A stretch of 64,000 bases of DNA. It comes from Bradyrhizobium icense (GTDB lineage Bacteria > Pseudomonadota > Alphaproteobacteria > Rhizobiales > Xanthobacteraceae). The notes under the pieces were generated by a model. The model was not told the DNA's origin and ran no database searches. It saw nothing but the letters and a program-made list of their open reading frames with translations. The DNA lies in the NCBI RefSeq assembly GCF_001693385.1, contig NZ_CP016428.1, positions 3,844,001-3,908,000 of the forward strand. The letters are read 5' to 3'. The translations under genes were made by a program, and so were the position numbers. The stretch's first letter is position 1, and each line of letters starts with the position of its first letter. Shown here piece after piece: positions 35,185 through 44,971 of this stretch.

Positions 35185-35205
35185 AAAGTACTTCTTCAGT
35201 ACTTT
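35185..35205 (-). promoter_or_regulatory. Perfect 8-5-8 inverted repeat before the PspA-like operon
   Basis: AAAGTACT and AGTACTTT are exact inverted repeats separated by five bases, ending 12 bases upstream of the start at 35173. It could be an operator or an RNA hairpin that covers the weak first start site. No regulator is adjacent. Confidence 0.6.
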
Positions 35206-35235
35206 ACAACGTGGCCGACGGTACCATTTTCGTGA

Positions 35236-35288
35236 TTGCAAGATGCAATTGCACAAGATTGCCAGATGCAGTTGCAAATGAGTTGCAA
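35236..35288. promoter_or_regulatory. TTGCAA palindromes between mntH and the PspA-like operon (candidate Mur/Fur box)
   Basis: TTGCAA occurs at 35236-35241, 35272-35277 and 35283-35288; the last two form TTGCAAATGAGTTGCAA with centres 11 bases apart. TGCAATTGCA (35244-35253) is a further perfect palindrome. In Bradyrhizobium japonicum mntH is known to be controlled by manganese through a Fur/Mur-type protein, so these sites are good candidates. They also face the divergent operon. Confidence 0.6.
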
Positions 35289-35317
35289 TAAGAACGAAGA
35301 TCAGCCATCTTGCTCGG

Positions 35318-36700
35318 ATGGATGCGCGAACGCCCGATTTGGGTTCCGAAGCCAAGGGTTTGCCTATGGCCGATACGACCGCCGCCGGGTGGCGCCCTGA
35401 CGCCGACGGCCGACGGAGCTTGGCCGAGGTCAATTCCACGATCTCGGTGCCCTTTGGCGGGCATTGGTCGCGCCGGCTGCTGGCTTTCCTCGGCCCCGGC
35501 TATCTGGTTTCGGTCGGTTACATGGACCCCGGCAACTGGGCCACCGACCTCGCGGGTGGCTCGAAGTTTGGCTACACGCTGCTCGCGGTCATCCTGCTCT
35601 CGAACCTGATGGCGATTCTCTTGCAGGCGCTCGCCGCGCGGCTTGGCATCGTCACCGACCGCGATCTGGCGCAGGCTTGCCGCGCCAGCTTTTCCCGTCC
35701 CGTCAATTTCCTGCTCTGGGCGGTCTGCGAAGCGGCAATCATCGCCTGCGACCTTGCCGAGGTGATCGGCACCGCAATCGCTCTCAACCTGCTGTTCGGC
35801 ATTCCCCTGATCTGGGGCGCGCTGATAACTGCGCTCGATGCCTTCCTGCTGCTCCTCCTGATGAACAAGGGTTTTCGCTTCCTCGAAGCCTTCGTCATCT
35901 CGCTGCTGATCGTGATCGCGATCTGCTTTTCGATTCAGATCGTAGCTGCTGCGCCGCCGGTAGCTGCCGTTCTGAAGGGGTTTGTGCCGTCGCCCGAGAT
36001 CGTCACCAATCCGGAGATGCTCTACATCGCCATCGGCATCATCGGCGCGACCGTGATGCCGCATAATCTCTATCTGCACTCCTCGATCGTGCAGACCCGC
36101 GCCTACGAGCGCAACGACAAGGGCCGCCGCGAGGCGATCAAATGGGCGACGACGGACTCGACCATCGCACTGATGCTGGCGCTGTTCATCAATGCCGCGA
36201 TCCTGATCGTCGCCGCCGCCACCTTCCATGCCACCGGTCGCACGGAAGTGGCCGAAATCGGCGAGGCATATGAACTGCTGTCGCCGCTGCTCGGCCTCGG
36301 CATTGCCTCGACTCTGTTCGCAGTGGCGCTGCTCGCCTCTGGTCTGAACTCGACCGTCACGGCGACGCTGGCCGGCCAGATCGTGATGGAAGGCTTTCTG
36401 CACCTGCGGCTGCCGAATTGGGCGCGGCGGCTCGTCACCCGCGGCATCGCCATCGTTCCGGTCGTGATCGTCACCGCGATCTATGGCGAGCGCGGCACCG
36501 GCCAGCTCCTGGTATTCAGCCAGGTCGTCCTGTCGATGCAATTGCCGTTCGCGGTGATCCCGCTGGTCAGGTTCGTTTCCGACAAGCGCAAGATGGGCAA
36601 GTTCGTCATCCCGCGCGCAGTAGCTGCCGTGGCGTGGATCGTCGCCGCAATCATCGTCGCGCTGAACGTGAAGCTGTTGTTCGATACTTTCTTCGGGTGA
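35318..36700 (+). CDS. mntH: Nramp-family manganese transporter MntH
   Basis: The 460-residue proton-coupled Mn2+ (Fe2+) importer has the Nramp metal site motifs DPGN in helix 1 ([16 protein letters not shown]) and MPH in helix 6 ([14 protein letters not shown]), and about eleven helices. The first 45 residues are cytoplasmic. A second Met at codon 17 (MADTTAAG) is possible. TTGCAA palindromes lie 30-80 bases upstream. A long hairpin repeat immediately follows the stop. Confidence 0.95.
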   Translation: MDARTPDLGSEAKGLPMADTTAAGWRPDADGRRSLAEVNSTISVPFGGHWSRRLLAFLGPGYLVSVGYMDPGNWATDLAGGSKFGYTLLAVILLSNLMAILLQALAARLGIVTDRDLAQACRASFSRPVNFLLWAVCEAAIIACDLAEVIGTAIALNLLFGIPLIWGALITALDAFLLLLLMNKGFRFLEAFVISLLIVIAICFSIQIVAAAPPVAAVLKGFVPSPEIVTNPEMLYIAIGIIGATVMPHNLYLHSSIVQTRAYERNDKGRREAIKWATTDSTIALMLALFINAAILIVAAATFHATGRTEVAEIGEAYELLSPLLGLGIASTLFAVALLASGLNSTVTATLAGQIVMEGFLHLRLPNWARRLVTRGIAIVPVVIVTAIYGERGTGQLLVFSQVVLSMQLPFAVIPLVRFVSDKRKMGKFVIPRAVAAVAWIVAAIIVALNVKLLFDTFFG

Positions 36701-36703
36701 GAT

Positions 36704-36766
36704 GCGAATGGCGAGTAGCGAATAGGGAAACGGATTTCCATTCGCTATTCGCTACTCACTATTCGC
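36704..36766. repeat. Long near-perfect palindrome between mntH and bpt
   Basis: GCGAATGGCGAGTAGCGAAT on the left is answered by ATTCGCTACTCACTATTCGC on the right, with further ATTCGCTATTC units inside; the stem is over 25 bp. It sits between two convergent genes and could serve as a bidirectional terminator. Repeated GCGAATAG/CTATTCGC units suggest slippage growth. Confidence 0.8.
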
Positions 36767-36771
36767 TCCCT

Positions 36772-37548
36772 TCAATCCTGCGGCTCGGACAGCACTTCGC
36801 CTGTCGCATCCACTCGCAGCCAGCCTGACGGCGCCAGCCGCTGCTGCGGCAGGAACCGTCCCTTGTAGTCCATCTTCTTGGAGCCCTCGATCCAGTAGCC
36901 GAGATAGACGTAAGGCAGCCCCAGCCTGCGGGCGCGGGTGATGTGGTCGAGGATCATGAAGGTGCCGAGCGAGCGGCTGTGCTGCGACGGCTCGAAGAAC
37001 GAGTACACCATCGACAGCCCGTCGCTGAGCACGTCGGTGAGCGCCACCGCGATCAGCTCCTCGCCGCGCCCGGTGATACCGGTGTCGACGCCGCGCTTGC
37101 GGTACTCGATGATGCGGGTCTCGACATGGCTGTCTTCCACCATCATCGCGTAATCGAGCACGGTCATGTCGGCCATACCGCCATGGCGGTGGCGCTTGTC
37201 GAGATAGGCGCGGAATACGGAATACTGCTCCGACGTCGGCACCGCGCTGCGCTGCTCGCCGACGATGTCGGCGTTGCGCGCCAGGACTTTCTTGAAGTTG
37301 CGCGAGGGGCGGAATTCGTTGGCGATGACGCGCACGGAGACGCAGGCCCGGCATTGGTCGCAGGCCGGGCGGTAGGCGATCGACTGGCTGCGGCGGAAGC
37401 CGCCATGGGTCAGGAGGTCGTTGAGGTCGCCGGCCTTGTCGCCGACCAGGTGCGTGAACACCTTGCGCTCGTGCCGGCCTGGCAGATAGGGGCAGGGCGA
37501 GGGCGCCGTCAGGTAGAATTGCGGGGTATCACGCGAGTGCTGGGTCAC
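36772..37548 (-). CDS. bpt: Aminoacyl-tRNA-protein transferase (Bpt/Ate1-type, N-degron pathway)
   Basis: The 258-residue protein adds leucine or arginine to proteins with acidic N-termini, marking them for ClpAP. It shows [16 protein letters not shown] near the start, the cysteine cluster [16 protein letters not shown] (Cys63, Cys66, Cys69) and [22 protein letters not shown] near the end. It starts with GTG at 37548. The family length (about 240-260) matches. Confidence 0.92.
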   Translation of the reverse strand: MTQHSRDTPQFYLTAPSPCPYLPGRHERKVFTHLVGDKAGDLNDLLTHGGFRRSQSIAYRPACDQCRACVSVRVIANEFRPSRNFKKVLARNADIVGEQRSAVPTSEQYSVFRAYLDKRHRHGGMADMTVLDYAMMVEDSHVETRIIEYRKRGVDTGITGRGEELIAVALTDVLSDGLSMVYSFFEPSQHSRSLGTFMILDHITRARRLGLPYVYLGYWIEGSKKMDYKGRFLPQQRLAPSGWLRVDATGEVLSEPQD

Positions 37549-37635
37549 GTCGGGTCGTCACGCCTCCGAAACAAATCAACCATAGCGCTTTCCAACGCAG
37601 TACACACCGTTCGCGTTAAGAAAGCGCGTCGGAAC

Positions 37636-37674
37636 AAAAAAGTGCCGGCCCTGCCCCGATTCATTCTGGGCCGG
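37636..37674 (-). terminator. Rho-independent terminator downstream of the RDD gene
   Basis: Read leftward, CCGGCCC pairs with GGGCCGG around a 16-base loop, and six T residues follow three bases later. It lies 58-96 bases past the stop of the RDD-domain gene and before bpt. Confidence 0.65.
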
Positions 37675-37731
37675 ACCGGCTCTAACATCGCGCCCGAAAG
37701 GCGGGCGGTCAAATAGTTTGCTGCTGCTCGC

Positions 37732-38304
37732 TCAATAGTTGCTTCGTGCTGATGGAACTATCTGGGTACGAACCGCGCTGTTGATGACCACGGTTCCCAG
37801 GATGATGTCGTGCAGCAGCCGGCGGCGGCTGTTGAACAGGCCGACCAGGAGCACCAGCGGCGTCAGGAACGAGATCGAGACCCAGTACAGCACGGCGTGG
37901 CAGGCGCCGAGCACGAAATAGCCCGGCGCGCCGTACCAGGTGCGCAGCTCCAGATCCATCGCGCGCATGCCGAGCGTCGCCGAATGCGGGCCGCCGATCG
38001 AGGTACCGTAATAGACGATCGCCCACACGATGGTGGCGGGCCACGCCAGCCAGAACAGCATCCAGCCGAGCCCGAGCGTGATGATGCCGAACACGCCGAT
38101 GAAGATGTAGCCGAGGATGACGGGCACCGACAGCACGACGAGGTCGATCAGGAACGCAAATACCCGCCGCGTCAGCACGCCGCGAAACAGTTCCGGCTGC
38201 GAATAGGGATCGAACGCATGCGGCGGAACCCCGCCGTCGTTCCGCCAGCCGCCGCCGGCATTTGAAGCGCCGCCGCCGGTATTGCCAGAGCCGCTATAAG
38301 ACAT
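37732..38304 (-). CDS. RDD-family membrane protein
   Basis: The 190-residue protein has a Gly/Ser/Asn-rich N-terminus (residues 1-40) followed by an RDD domain with three or four helices (RRVFAFLIDLVVLSVPVILGYIF; SATLGMRAMDLELRTW; SRRRLLHDIILGTVVIN). The family's role is unclear; some members act in ion exchange. The ATG at 38304 has a GGAGG site seven bases upstream; the longer frame runs into a repeat. Confidence 0.85.
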   Translation of the reverse strand: MSYSGSGNTGGGASNAGGGWRNDGGVPPHAFDPYSQPELFRGVLTRRVFAFLIDLVVLSVPVILGYIFIGVFGIITLGLGWMLFWLAWPATIVWAIVYYGTSIGGPHSATLGMRAMDLELRTWYGAPGYFVLGACHAVLYWVSISFLTPLVLLVGLFNSRRRLLHDIILGTVVINSAVRTQIVPSARSNY

Positions 38305-38427
38305 GGTCCGTCCTCCAGGCCGATATTGCCTGACGACACATGGGAACCGGCCGCGCGCTCGCCAAGGGCCTGCGACCATTAACAGCGCGCAATATTCGGG
38401 GTGAGCGCAGGATGGACCGCGACGTTT

Positions 38428-38560
38428 CCGTCGTCCCTGCGAACCGCATGCGGAACGCAGGGACGCAACCACCGCTGCACATTGCAGCAAAGGAAACTGG
38501 CCCCATTGCGCTATTGATAAGCTGCGGCGTATGGGTCCCTGCGGTTCGCAGGGACGACGG
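38428..38560. repeat. Intergenic repeat, family C, with exact 21-bp inverted ends
   Basis: The first 21 bases (starting CCGTCGTCCCTGCGAACC) are the exact inverse complement of the last 21 (ending GCAGGGACGACGG). The ends match the core of the copies at 7256 and 45743. It lies just past the hemB stop and may end that transcript. Confidence 0.85.
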
Positions 38561-38566
38561 GGAGGG

Positions 38567-39676
<1,110 letters not shown>

Positions 39677-39815
39677 CTAGCACCTTGCCGCTGCCCCGTC
39701 ACCGAGCCTTGATCTATCTCATCGGCAATTGATTTTGCCAGCCCCCCGGGCCAAGAGATGAGGCCATGAGGAAATTCCAGCACGCGTTCCGCCCTGATTC
39801 CCGAGGTCAACTTTG

Positions 39816-40277
39816 ATGTCTGACGCTTCGGCGCGCGACCAGGGACGGGATAAGGCCATGTCGATGGCAGCGATGTCGTCGGAACGGATCGAGCCCGACG
39901 ATAATGTGTGGACGCGTCGGCTGGTGCTGTTCCTGCGCGTCATGGCGGTCGTGTCGATCATGAAGGGCCTGTACCACTGGGCGCAGGTCACCGGCTTCAT
40001 CGGCGGCGAGGAAGAGGCATTCGAGAACCAGTCGATGGCCTGGCAGACCGCCACCGTTTATTTCGCCGTCATCGAACTCGTCGCTGCCGTCGGCCTCTGG
40101 CTCGCGACGCCTTGGGGCGCGGTGGTGTGGCTCACCACCGTGGTGTCGATGGCGGTGATCGAATTGATGTTTCCGGGCATCTACGGCGGCAGCCTGACGG
40201 TCGTGGCGCTCGAAGCCGTGATGCTGGCCGCGTACCTCGCACTCGCCTGGATGGCCGCGCGCGAGCGACCGCCGTAG
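39816..40277 (+). CDS. DUF6163-type small membrane protein
   Basis: The 153-residue protein has a polar N-terminus (about 1-35) and four membrane helices (about 36-55, 75-96, 98-118, 124-145), with FLRVMAVVSIMKGLYHWAQV and FENQSMAWQTATVYFAVIELVAAVGLWL. I match it to the uncharacterised DUF6163 family of Rhizobiales from memory. It stands upstream of ldtR in the same direction, which suggests a cell-envelope role. Confidence 0.75.
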   Translation: MSDASARDQGRDKAMSMAAMSSERIEPDDNVWTRRLVLFLRVMAVVSIMKGLYHWAQVTGFIGGEEEAFENQSMAWQTATVYFAVIELVAAVGLWLATPWGAVVWLTTVVSMAVIELMFPGIYGGSLTVVALEAVMLAAYLALAWMAARERPP

Positions 40278-40731
40278 GACTCTGGCCAACCTGTCCCCGC
40301 AAGAGCGGGACGAGGGAGCAGAGTAGCCTCCTTCAACGTGTCAGTTTTCCGCCATAATCCATCCGCGTGCAGAATCTGCCACGCGATCCCGTACAATTTT
40401 CAAGAAATTTGCCCGTAACGATTTGGTCACCGTTAAAGGCCGTAAAGAGTTCCACCACACATCTTACGCGAGCGTTTCGATTTCAGACGCACCTGTTTCC
40501 GAATGCGACAGGGAACGCAGACGAAGCGTGAACAGGGCGCTTCCAACGTCAATGAAATGTTGCAAAAAGCCTTGATCCATGGGGCTTAATCCACAATTCA
40601 CTCTGTTAAATTCATGATCTCTTTATTGTCTTATTTAAGCGGATCTTCAAACCGCCCCCTTAAGTTGAACCTATCAGGCGGGACAGAAGTTTCGTCGAAA
40701 TAAGTCGAAAAACGACGACAGGGGAAGTGTC
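40278..40731. other. 454-bp non-coding region upstream of ldtR
   Basis: No supported gene. The right half is unusually A/T-rich (TTCATGATCTCTTTATTGTC; TTATTTAAGCGGATCTTC), unlike the rest of the window, and ends in a purine-rich AGGGGAAGTGTC ribosome-binding site for ldtR. It most likely holds the ldtR promoter and possible autoregulatory sites. Repeated CGTCGAAATAAGTCGAAAAACGACGA near 40693-40718 contains a TCG/CGA dyad. Confidence 0.6.
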
Positions 40732-41247
40732 ATGATCAAAGCCGTTGCAACGGCGGTGGAAACCGCTGAACGCTCTGCCGGTCAAACTCCGGTGCAGCCG
40801 CTCTATCTGGAAGCGTTGACTTTGGTCGAGAGGCTGCATCGCCGGCTGCTCGACGTCATCAAGGACGAATTCGATCGCCGCGGCCGCGCCGACATCAACT
40901 CGGTGCAGGCTCTGCTGCTCTATAACATCGGCGACAAGGAGCTGACCGCGGGAGAGCTGCGCACGCGCGGTTACTACCTCGGCTCCAACGTCTCCTATAA
41001 CCTGAAGAAGCTCGTCGAGCTCGGCTTCCTCGATCATCAGCGCTCGCGCGTGGATCGCCGCTCGGTCCGCATTCGCCTCACCGCGCAGGGCCAGGAGATC
41101 CGCAAGATCGTCGATGCGCTCTACCAGAAGCACGTCAAGACGGTGGAGCAGGTCGGCGGCATCTCGAACGAGGAGTTCGCGACGCTGAACAAGTCGCTGC
41201 ACCGCCTCGAGCGGTTCTGGACCGACCAGATCCTGTATCGGCTCTGA
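40732..41247 (+). CDS. ldtR: MarR-family regulator LdtR
   Basis: The 171-residue winged-helix regulator carries TLVERLHRRLLDVIKDEFDRRGR, DINSVQALLLYNIGDKELTAGELRTRGYYLGSNVSYNLKKLVE and the wing HQRSRVDRRSVRIRLT, the hallmark of LdtR. In Liberibacter and Sinorhizobium LdtR controls an L,D-transpeptidase and stress tolerance. A good Shine-Dalgarno precedes the ATG. Confidence 0.9.
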   Translation: MIKAVATAVETAERSAGQTPVQPLYLEALTLVERLHRRLLDVIKDEFDRRGRADINSVQALLLYNIGDKELTAGELRTRGYYLGSNVSYNLKKLVELGFLDHQRSRVDRRSVRIRLTAQGQEIRKIVDALYQKHVKTVEQVGGISNEEFATLNKSLHRLERFWTDQILYRL

Positions 41248-41594
41248 GAATTCGCAAGCGTTTTCGCGCCAAGCACGCCTTCGGACTTCAGTCCGGGGTG
41301 GAGCCGGTTCTCGCCACGAAAGCGCGTCAGAACGAATGAATCTCGTCTGCCTTGCGGCCAAGCCGGCCATCCAGAAGATCGGCAGCCAACAGCGGACAAA
41401 TGAACTGGCGAGGCAGTAAGCCCTGCCAAAAAAGCATCGGCGCCGGTCATCCGGTTCCGGTGCATTTTGTTTTTGAAGGGAAATCTCCGCATTTCCGCCA
41501 ACTGACGCAATTTCCGAAAGAAATCGCGGCTTCTCGCAGTGGAACCATCTTCGCACCTGCGAATTATCGGCCCGGCCACAAAACAGGTGAGGGC
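41248..41594. other. 347-bp region without a supported gene
   Basis: It contains a short hairpin (CGGACTTCAGTCCGG near 41281) and the phrase GAAAGCGCGTCAGAACGAA, which recurs in a similar form near 37620. Reading frames through it lack coding character. The promoter of the two small-protein genes that follow probably lies here. Confidence 0.5.
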
Positions 41595-41819
41595 ATGCTG
41601 GTCGAGCGCGGTATTCAGGTCATGAATTTTGAGGTGGTGGGCGATGCCTACTCGATTGCCTCAAACTACCTTCGCAAAAGCGGCGCCATCGCCGACACCC
41701 TGGTCACCGACGAACGATTGCTCACAATCATCGTGAAGATGTTCCGGCGCGGCGAATTCAACCGGCTCAGGCTCGCCAACAAGGCGATCGCCACGTTCGA
41801 AGCAGGCGCATTGGCCTGA
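41595..41819 (+). CDS. Small conserved-looking hypothetical protein (74 residues)
   Basis: The protein MLVERGIQVMNFEVVGDAYSIASNYLRKSGAIADTLVTDERLLTIIVKMFRRGEFNRLRLANKAIATFEAG is soluble and helical with a basic C-terminal half. I do not recognise a family. ATG at 41595 or 41622 could be the start. The even codon usage and the tandem position with another small gene support coding. Confidence 0.6.
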   Translation: MLVERGIQVMNFEVVGDAYSIASNYLRKSGAIADTLVTDERLLTIIVKMFRRGEFNRLRLANKAIATFEAGALA

Positions 41820-41853
41820 CGATCACCCGCATCACGCAACTCAGGAGAAATCC

Positions 41854-42075
41854 ATGGAAGCCGCGATCGAACGGATCATGCAAACCTATGACCTGCTTCT
41901 GAACTGCAGCGCCGCTGCCAGTGACGAGGCGCGGGCCAAGGTAACGGCCTATCTCACCACGCTGGTTGAGGCGGGCGAGAAGGATCCGCACCGGCTGACA
42001 GTGTGCGGGCTCACCTATCTACGCCAGCTCGACGGCAGCAACGATCCGGTGAAGGCGGGGTATACGGGATTGTAA
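41854..42075 (+). CDS. Small hypothetical protein (73 residues)
   Basis: A clear AGGAGA site lies six bases before the ATG. The soluble helical protein (MEAAIERIMQTYDLLLNCSA ... LVEAGEKDPHRLTVCGLTYLRQLDG) has no recognised domain. It follows the previous small gene by 34 bases and probably shares its message. Confidence 0.72.
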   Translation: MEAAIERIMQTYDLLLNCSAAASDEARAKVTAYLTTLVEAGEKDPHRLTVCGLTYLRQLDGSNDPVKAGYTGL

Positions 42076-42221
42076 GGCAGGGGGCATGGTCCGGACTGCG
42101 CGTCCCGACGCGCTTGATCGGCACTACAAGCAGCTCGAAGCAGGGCCCTCCACAAGGAGGCCTTGCCTGCCATGTGCACTCCGCCATAGATTTTCTTGGT
42201 AGATCCGGCGGAGGGCTTGTC

Positions 42222-43478
42222 ATGGACATGGCGATTCCGGCCAATGAGCCTGAACGGCTTGAGGCACTGGCGAGCTATGCCATCCTCGACACGCTACCGG
42301 AAATTGGGTTCGATGAAATCACTGAGCTGGCGGCGCAGATATGCGACTGCCCGGCCGCTCTGATCAGCTTCGTCGACCCGTCGCGGCAGTGGATGAAGGC
42401 CAAATACGGTCTTCCGCCGGATCTTTCCGAATGCCCCCGCGAAATTTCGATTTGTCAGGTCACGATCTGCAACAACGATATTCTCTACGTTCCCGATCTC
42501 GTCAGCGATCAAAGATTCAACACCAGTCCGCTCGTGACGACCGGCTTGCAGCTCCGCTTCTACTGCGGCGTTCCACTTATCACGCAGGATGGCCATGCCC
42601 TGGGTACGCTGTGCGTCATCGACTTCAAGTCGCGCGAGCTCAGCTTCGAGCAGCGCGAAGCTCTACGAAGGCTGTCACGGCAAACGATGGTGCATCTGGA
42701 ATTGCGTCGCCAGTTGCTTGAGCGCAACGAGATGCTGCGCCAGTTGGAGAAGGCCCGCGACCGCGCTGTTGCCGAGAAATCTGAGTCGGAACGGCTACTC
42801 CTCAACATCCTGCCGCCTTCCATCGCAGCCGAGCTCAAGGCCAGCGAGCGCGTCAGGCCGCGCTTCTTCGATTCTGCGACCGTCGTCTTCATTGATTTCA
42901 CCGGATTTACCCGCATCGTCGAAACGATGGAGCCGGCGAGCGTCATCGATCAACTCGACCAGCACTTCACCAGGTTCGATGATATCATCGCAAGACATCG
43001 CCTCGAAAAACTCAAGACGATCGGCGATGCGTACCTCGCCGTTGGCGGCGTGCCGGAGCCCAATCGCTCGCACGCGATGGACGCCGCGCTATGCGCGCTG
43101 CAGATACTGGATCACCTGGCCAAGTTGAACCGGCAACGGGAGAAGCTGCGCCTGCCGCCCTGGCTGGCGCGGATCGGAATCAATACCGGGCCGGTGATTG
43201 CCGGCGTCGTCGGCAAGCACAAATTCACCTATGATATCTGGGGCAACACGGTGAATGTTGCGGAACGGGTGGAAGCCGCCGGCGTTCCTGGTCGCATCAG
43301 TATTTCGGAAGCCACCTGGCAGTACATCAAGGGACGCTTCGAGACAGAGGCCCGCGGCGCCGTCGAGGTTAAGCATAAGGGTCTGGTGAACATGTACTTC
43401 CTCGATCGCATCAAGCCCGACTATTCCTCCGACCCGGCGGGGTTGGCGCCCAACGAGCGATTTTGGAAGCAGGAATGA
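42222..43478 (+). CDS. GAF-domain class III adenylate/guanylate cyclase
   Basis: The 418-residue protein has a GAF sensor domain (about 15-160; QWMKAKYGLPPDLSECPREISICQVTI), a coiled-coil linker (about 160-195), and a class III cyclase domain with metal aspartates Asp225 (VVFIDFTGFTRIVE) and Asp269 (LEKLKTIGDAYLAVGG) and the INTGPVIAGVVGKHKFTYDIWG block. GGAGGG precedes the ATG. It is the second orphan cyclase of the window. The GAF ligand is unknown. Confidence 0.9.
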   Translation: MDMAIPANEPERLEALASYAILDTLPEIGFDEITELAAQICDCPAALISFVDPSRQWMKAKYGLPPDLSECPREISICQVTICNNDILYVPDLVSDQRFNTSPLVTTGLQLRFYCGVPLITQDGHALGTLCVIDFKSRELSFEQREALRRLSRQTMVHLELRRQLLERNEMLRQLEKARDRAVAEKSESERLLLNILPPSIAAELKASERVRPRFFDSATVVFIDFTGFTRIVETMEPASVIDQLDQHFTRFDDIIARHRLEKLKTIGDAYLAVGGVPEPNRSHAMDAALCALQILDHLAKLNRQREKLRLPPWLARIGINTGPVIAGVVGKHKFTYDIWGNTVNVAERVEAAGVPGRISISEATWQYIKGRFETEARGAVEVKHKGLVNMYFLDRIKPDYSSDPAGLAPNERFWKQE

Positions 43479-43528
43479 GGGCGCAAGGGGCAGATCGATA
43501 CTGTTCCTAATAGCAACGGAGGCTCGCC

Positions 43529-43885
43529 ATGACCTCACTCACCCGTCGTTTGTTTCTGTCGCTAGCGGCCAGCCTTGTGCCGGCTTCCGCCGTCGCCCAT
43601 CACGGCTGGGGCGGCTACGATACGTCAAAATCGTTCACCGTCACCGGCAAGATCCTCAAATCCACCTTCGAGAATCCGCATTGTCAGATCGAGATGGAAA
43701 TCGGCGGCAAGCACTGGCACTTCGTTCTGGCGCCGCCGTTGCGCATGCAGGCGCGTGGCGCGACGCGTGAGCTGATATCACCCGGCAAGACCTGCACCGT
43801 GTTCGGCTATCCTCACAGCAGCAAGCCGGACGAGGCGCGGATCGAATATATCGTGCTCGACGGCAAGCGCATCGAATTGCGGTAA
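43529..43885 (+). CDS. Exported DUF6152-type protein
   Basis: The 118-residue protein has a signal peptide (RRLFLSLAASLVPASAVAHH, cleavage after AVA) and a compact beta-rich mature part (HHGWGGYDTSKSFTVTGKILKSTFENPHCQIEMEIGGKHWHFVLAPP). I match it to DUF6152 from memory. Histidines at the mature N-terminus could bind metal. It is followed eight bases later by a membrane-protein gene, a probable partner. Confidence 0.8.
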   Translation: MTSLTRRLFLSLAASLVPASAVAHHGWGGYDTSKSFTVTGKILKSTFENPHCQIEMEIGGKHWHFVLAPPLRMQARGATRELISPGKTCTVFGYPHSSKPDEARIEYIVLDGKRIELR

Positions 43886-43892
43886 GCCGCAC

Positions 43893-44381
43893 GTGGAACA
43901 CCAGCCGGCCGCATCGGTCTTCCTGGCTTTGCAGGAAAGCGCGCTGGGTCATGCGATGCGCTCTTCGCCTGCGCTTTATCCCGCGGTCGAGATTCTGCAC
44001 ATCATCGGCTTCGTGATCCTGGTCGGATCCATCCTGGCGCTCGATTTGAGGCTGCTGGGGCTCGGGCGCACGATTGCCATTCAACCGATGGCGCAATTGT
44101 TGTTGCCGGTGTCGCGTGCAGGCTTTGTGCTCGCAATCAGCATGGGCTTTTTGCTGTTCAGCGCCGATGCTTCGCATGTCGTGAAAAATCCCGCGTTCCA
44201 GGCCAAGCTGCTTTTGATCGGCGCGGCGCTGATCAACATCGTGATTGCGCATGCCGTCCCATGGCGCCATGTTGGGCGCTGGGGTGACAAGGCGTCCGGC
44301 GCAGCCAAGGTGACTGCACTGCTGTCGATCCTGCTGTGGCTCGGCGTCATCTGCGCGGGGCGCCTGATTGCGTATTTCTAG
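43893..44381 (+). CDS. DUF6644-like membrane protein
   Basis: The 162-residue protein starts with GTG and has four membrane helices (about 28-50, 67-85, 102-120, 138-158), with SSPALYPAVEILHIIGFVILVGSILALDLRLLG, typical of small membrane proteins found with DUF6152 genes. It has no known function. The start is fixed by the eight-base gap to the preceding stop. Confidence 0.78.
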   Translation: MEHQPAASVFLALQESALGHAMRSSPALYPAVEILHIIGFVILVGSILALDLRLLGLGRTIAIQPMAQLLLPVSRAGFVLAISMGFLLFSADASHVVKNPAFQAKLLLIGAALINIVIAHAVPWRHVGRWGDKASGAAKVTALLSILLWLGVICAGRLIAYF

Positions 44382-44395
44382 CAAGGTCGCTTGCC

Positions 44396-44971
44396 ATGTC
44401 CTGCATTCGCTTTGCCATCTTCGCGCTCCTCCTCGGTTTGTTCGGTTCGGCGGAGATCGCCACCGCCGACGAAGCCGCCAATGTCTGGAAGGCGTTGCGC
44501 GCTGGGGGGCATGTCGCGCTGATGCGGCATACCGATGCGCCGGGGGGCTTCGGCGATCCGCCCGGTTTCCGCGTCGAAGACTGTGCCACCCAGCGCAACC
44601 TGAGCGCCAAGGGCAGGGCCGACGCCGAGAAAATCGGTGCGCGGCTCAAGCGGGAAGGGATTGCGTTTGAAACGATCCTGAGCTCGCCGTGGTGCCGATG
44701 CGTCGACACCGCTAAGTTGCTGGACCTCGGCACGATCGAAACCGAGGCGACATTCGGCAATGTCGTGGTGCTGCGCGATCAACGAGAGGCGCTTACTGCG
44801 GGCGCCCGCGCGCGCATCGCCAAATGGACGTCGCGCGGAAACCTGCTCATCGTGACGCACGGCGCGAACATTTTTGCGCTGACCGGCGTCTCGCCGGCCA
44901 GCGGCGAGATCGTCGTCCTCAAAAGCGGAAGCGATCGCACCGAGCCTGCCGGTCGCCTGCTGCTCGATTGA
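44396..44971 (+). CDS. Exported histidine-phosphatase-like protein
   Basis: The 191-residue protein has a signal peptide (residues 1-24, ending IATADE) and a histidine-phosphatase fold: the phosphohistidine motif appears as HVALMRHTDAPGGFGDP, followed by CATQRNLSAKGRADAEKIGARL and the second histidine in LLIVTHGANIFALTG. The usual RHG is RHT here. The likely location is the periplasm and the substrate is unknown. Confidence 0.82.
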   Translation: MSCIRFAIFALLLGLFGSAEIATADEAANVWKALRAGGHVALMRHTDAPGGFGDPPGFRVEDCATQRNLSAKGRADAEKIGARLKREGIAFETILSSPWCRCVDTAKLLDLGTIETEATFGNVVVLRDQREALTAGARARIAKWTSRGNLLIVTHGANIFALTGVSPASGEIVVLKSGSDRTEPAGRLLLD

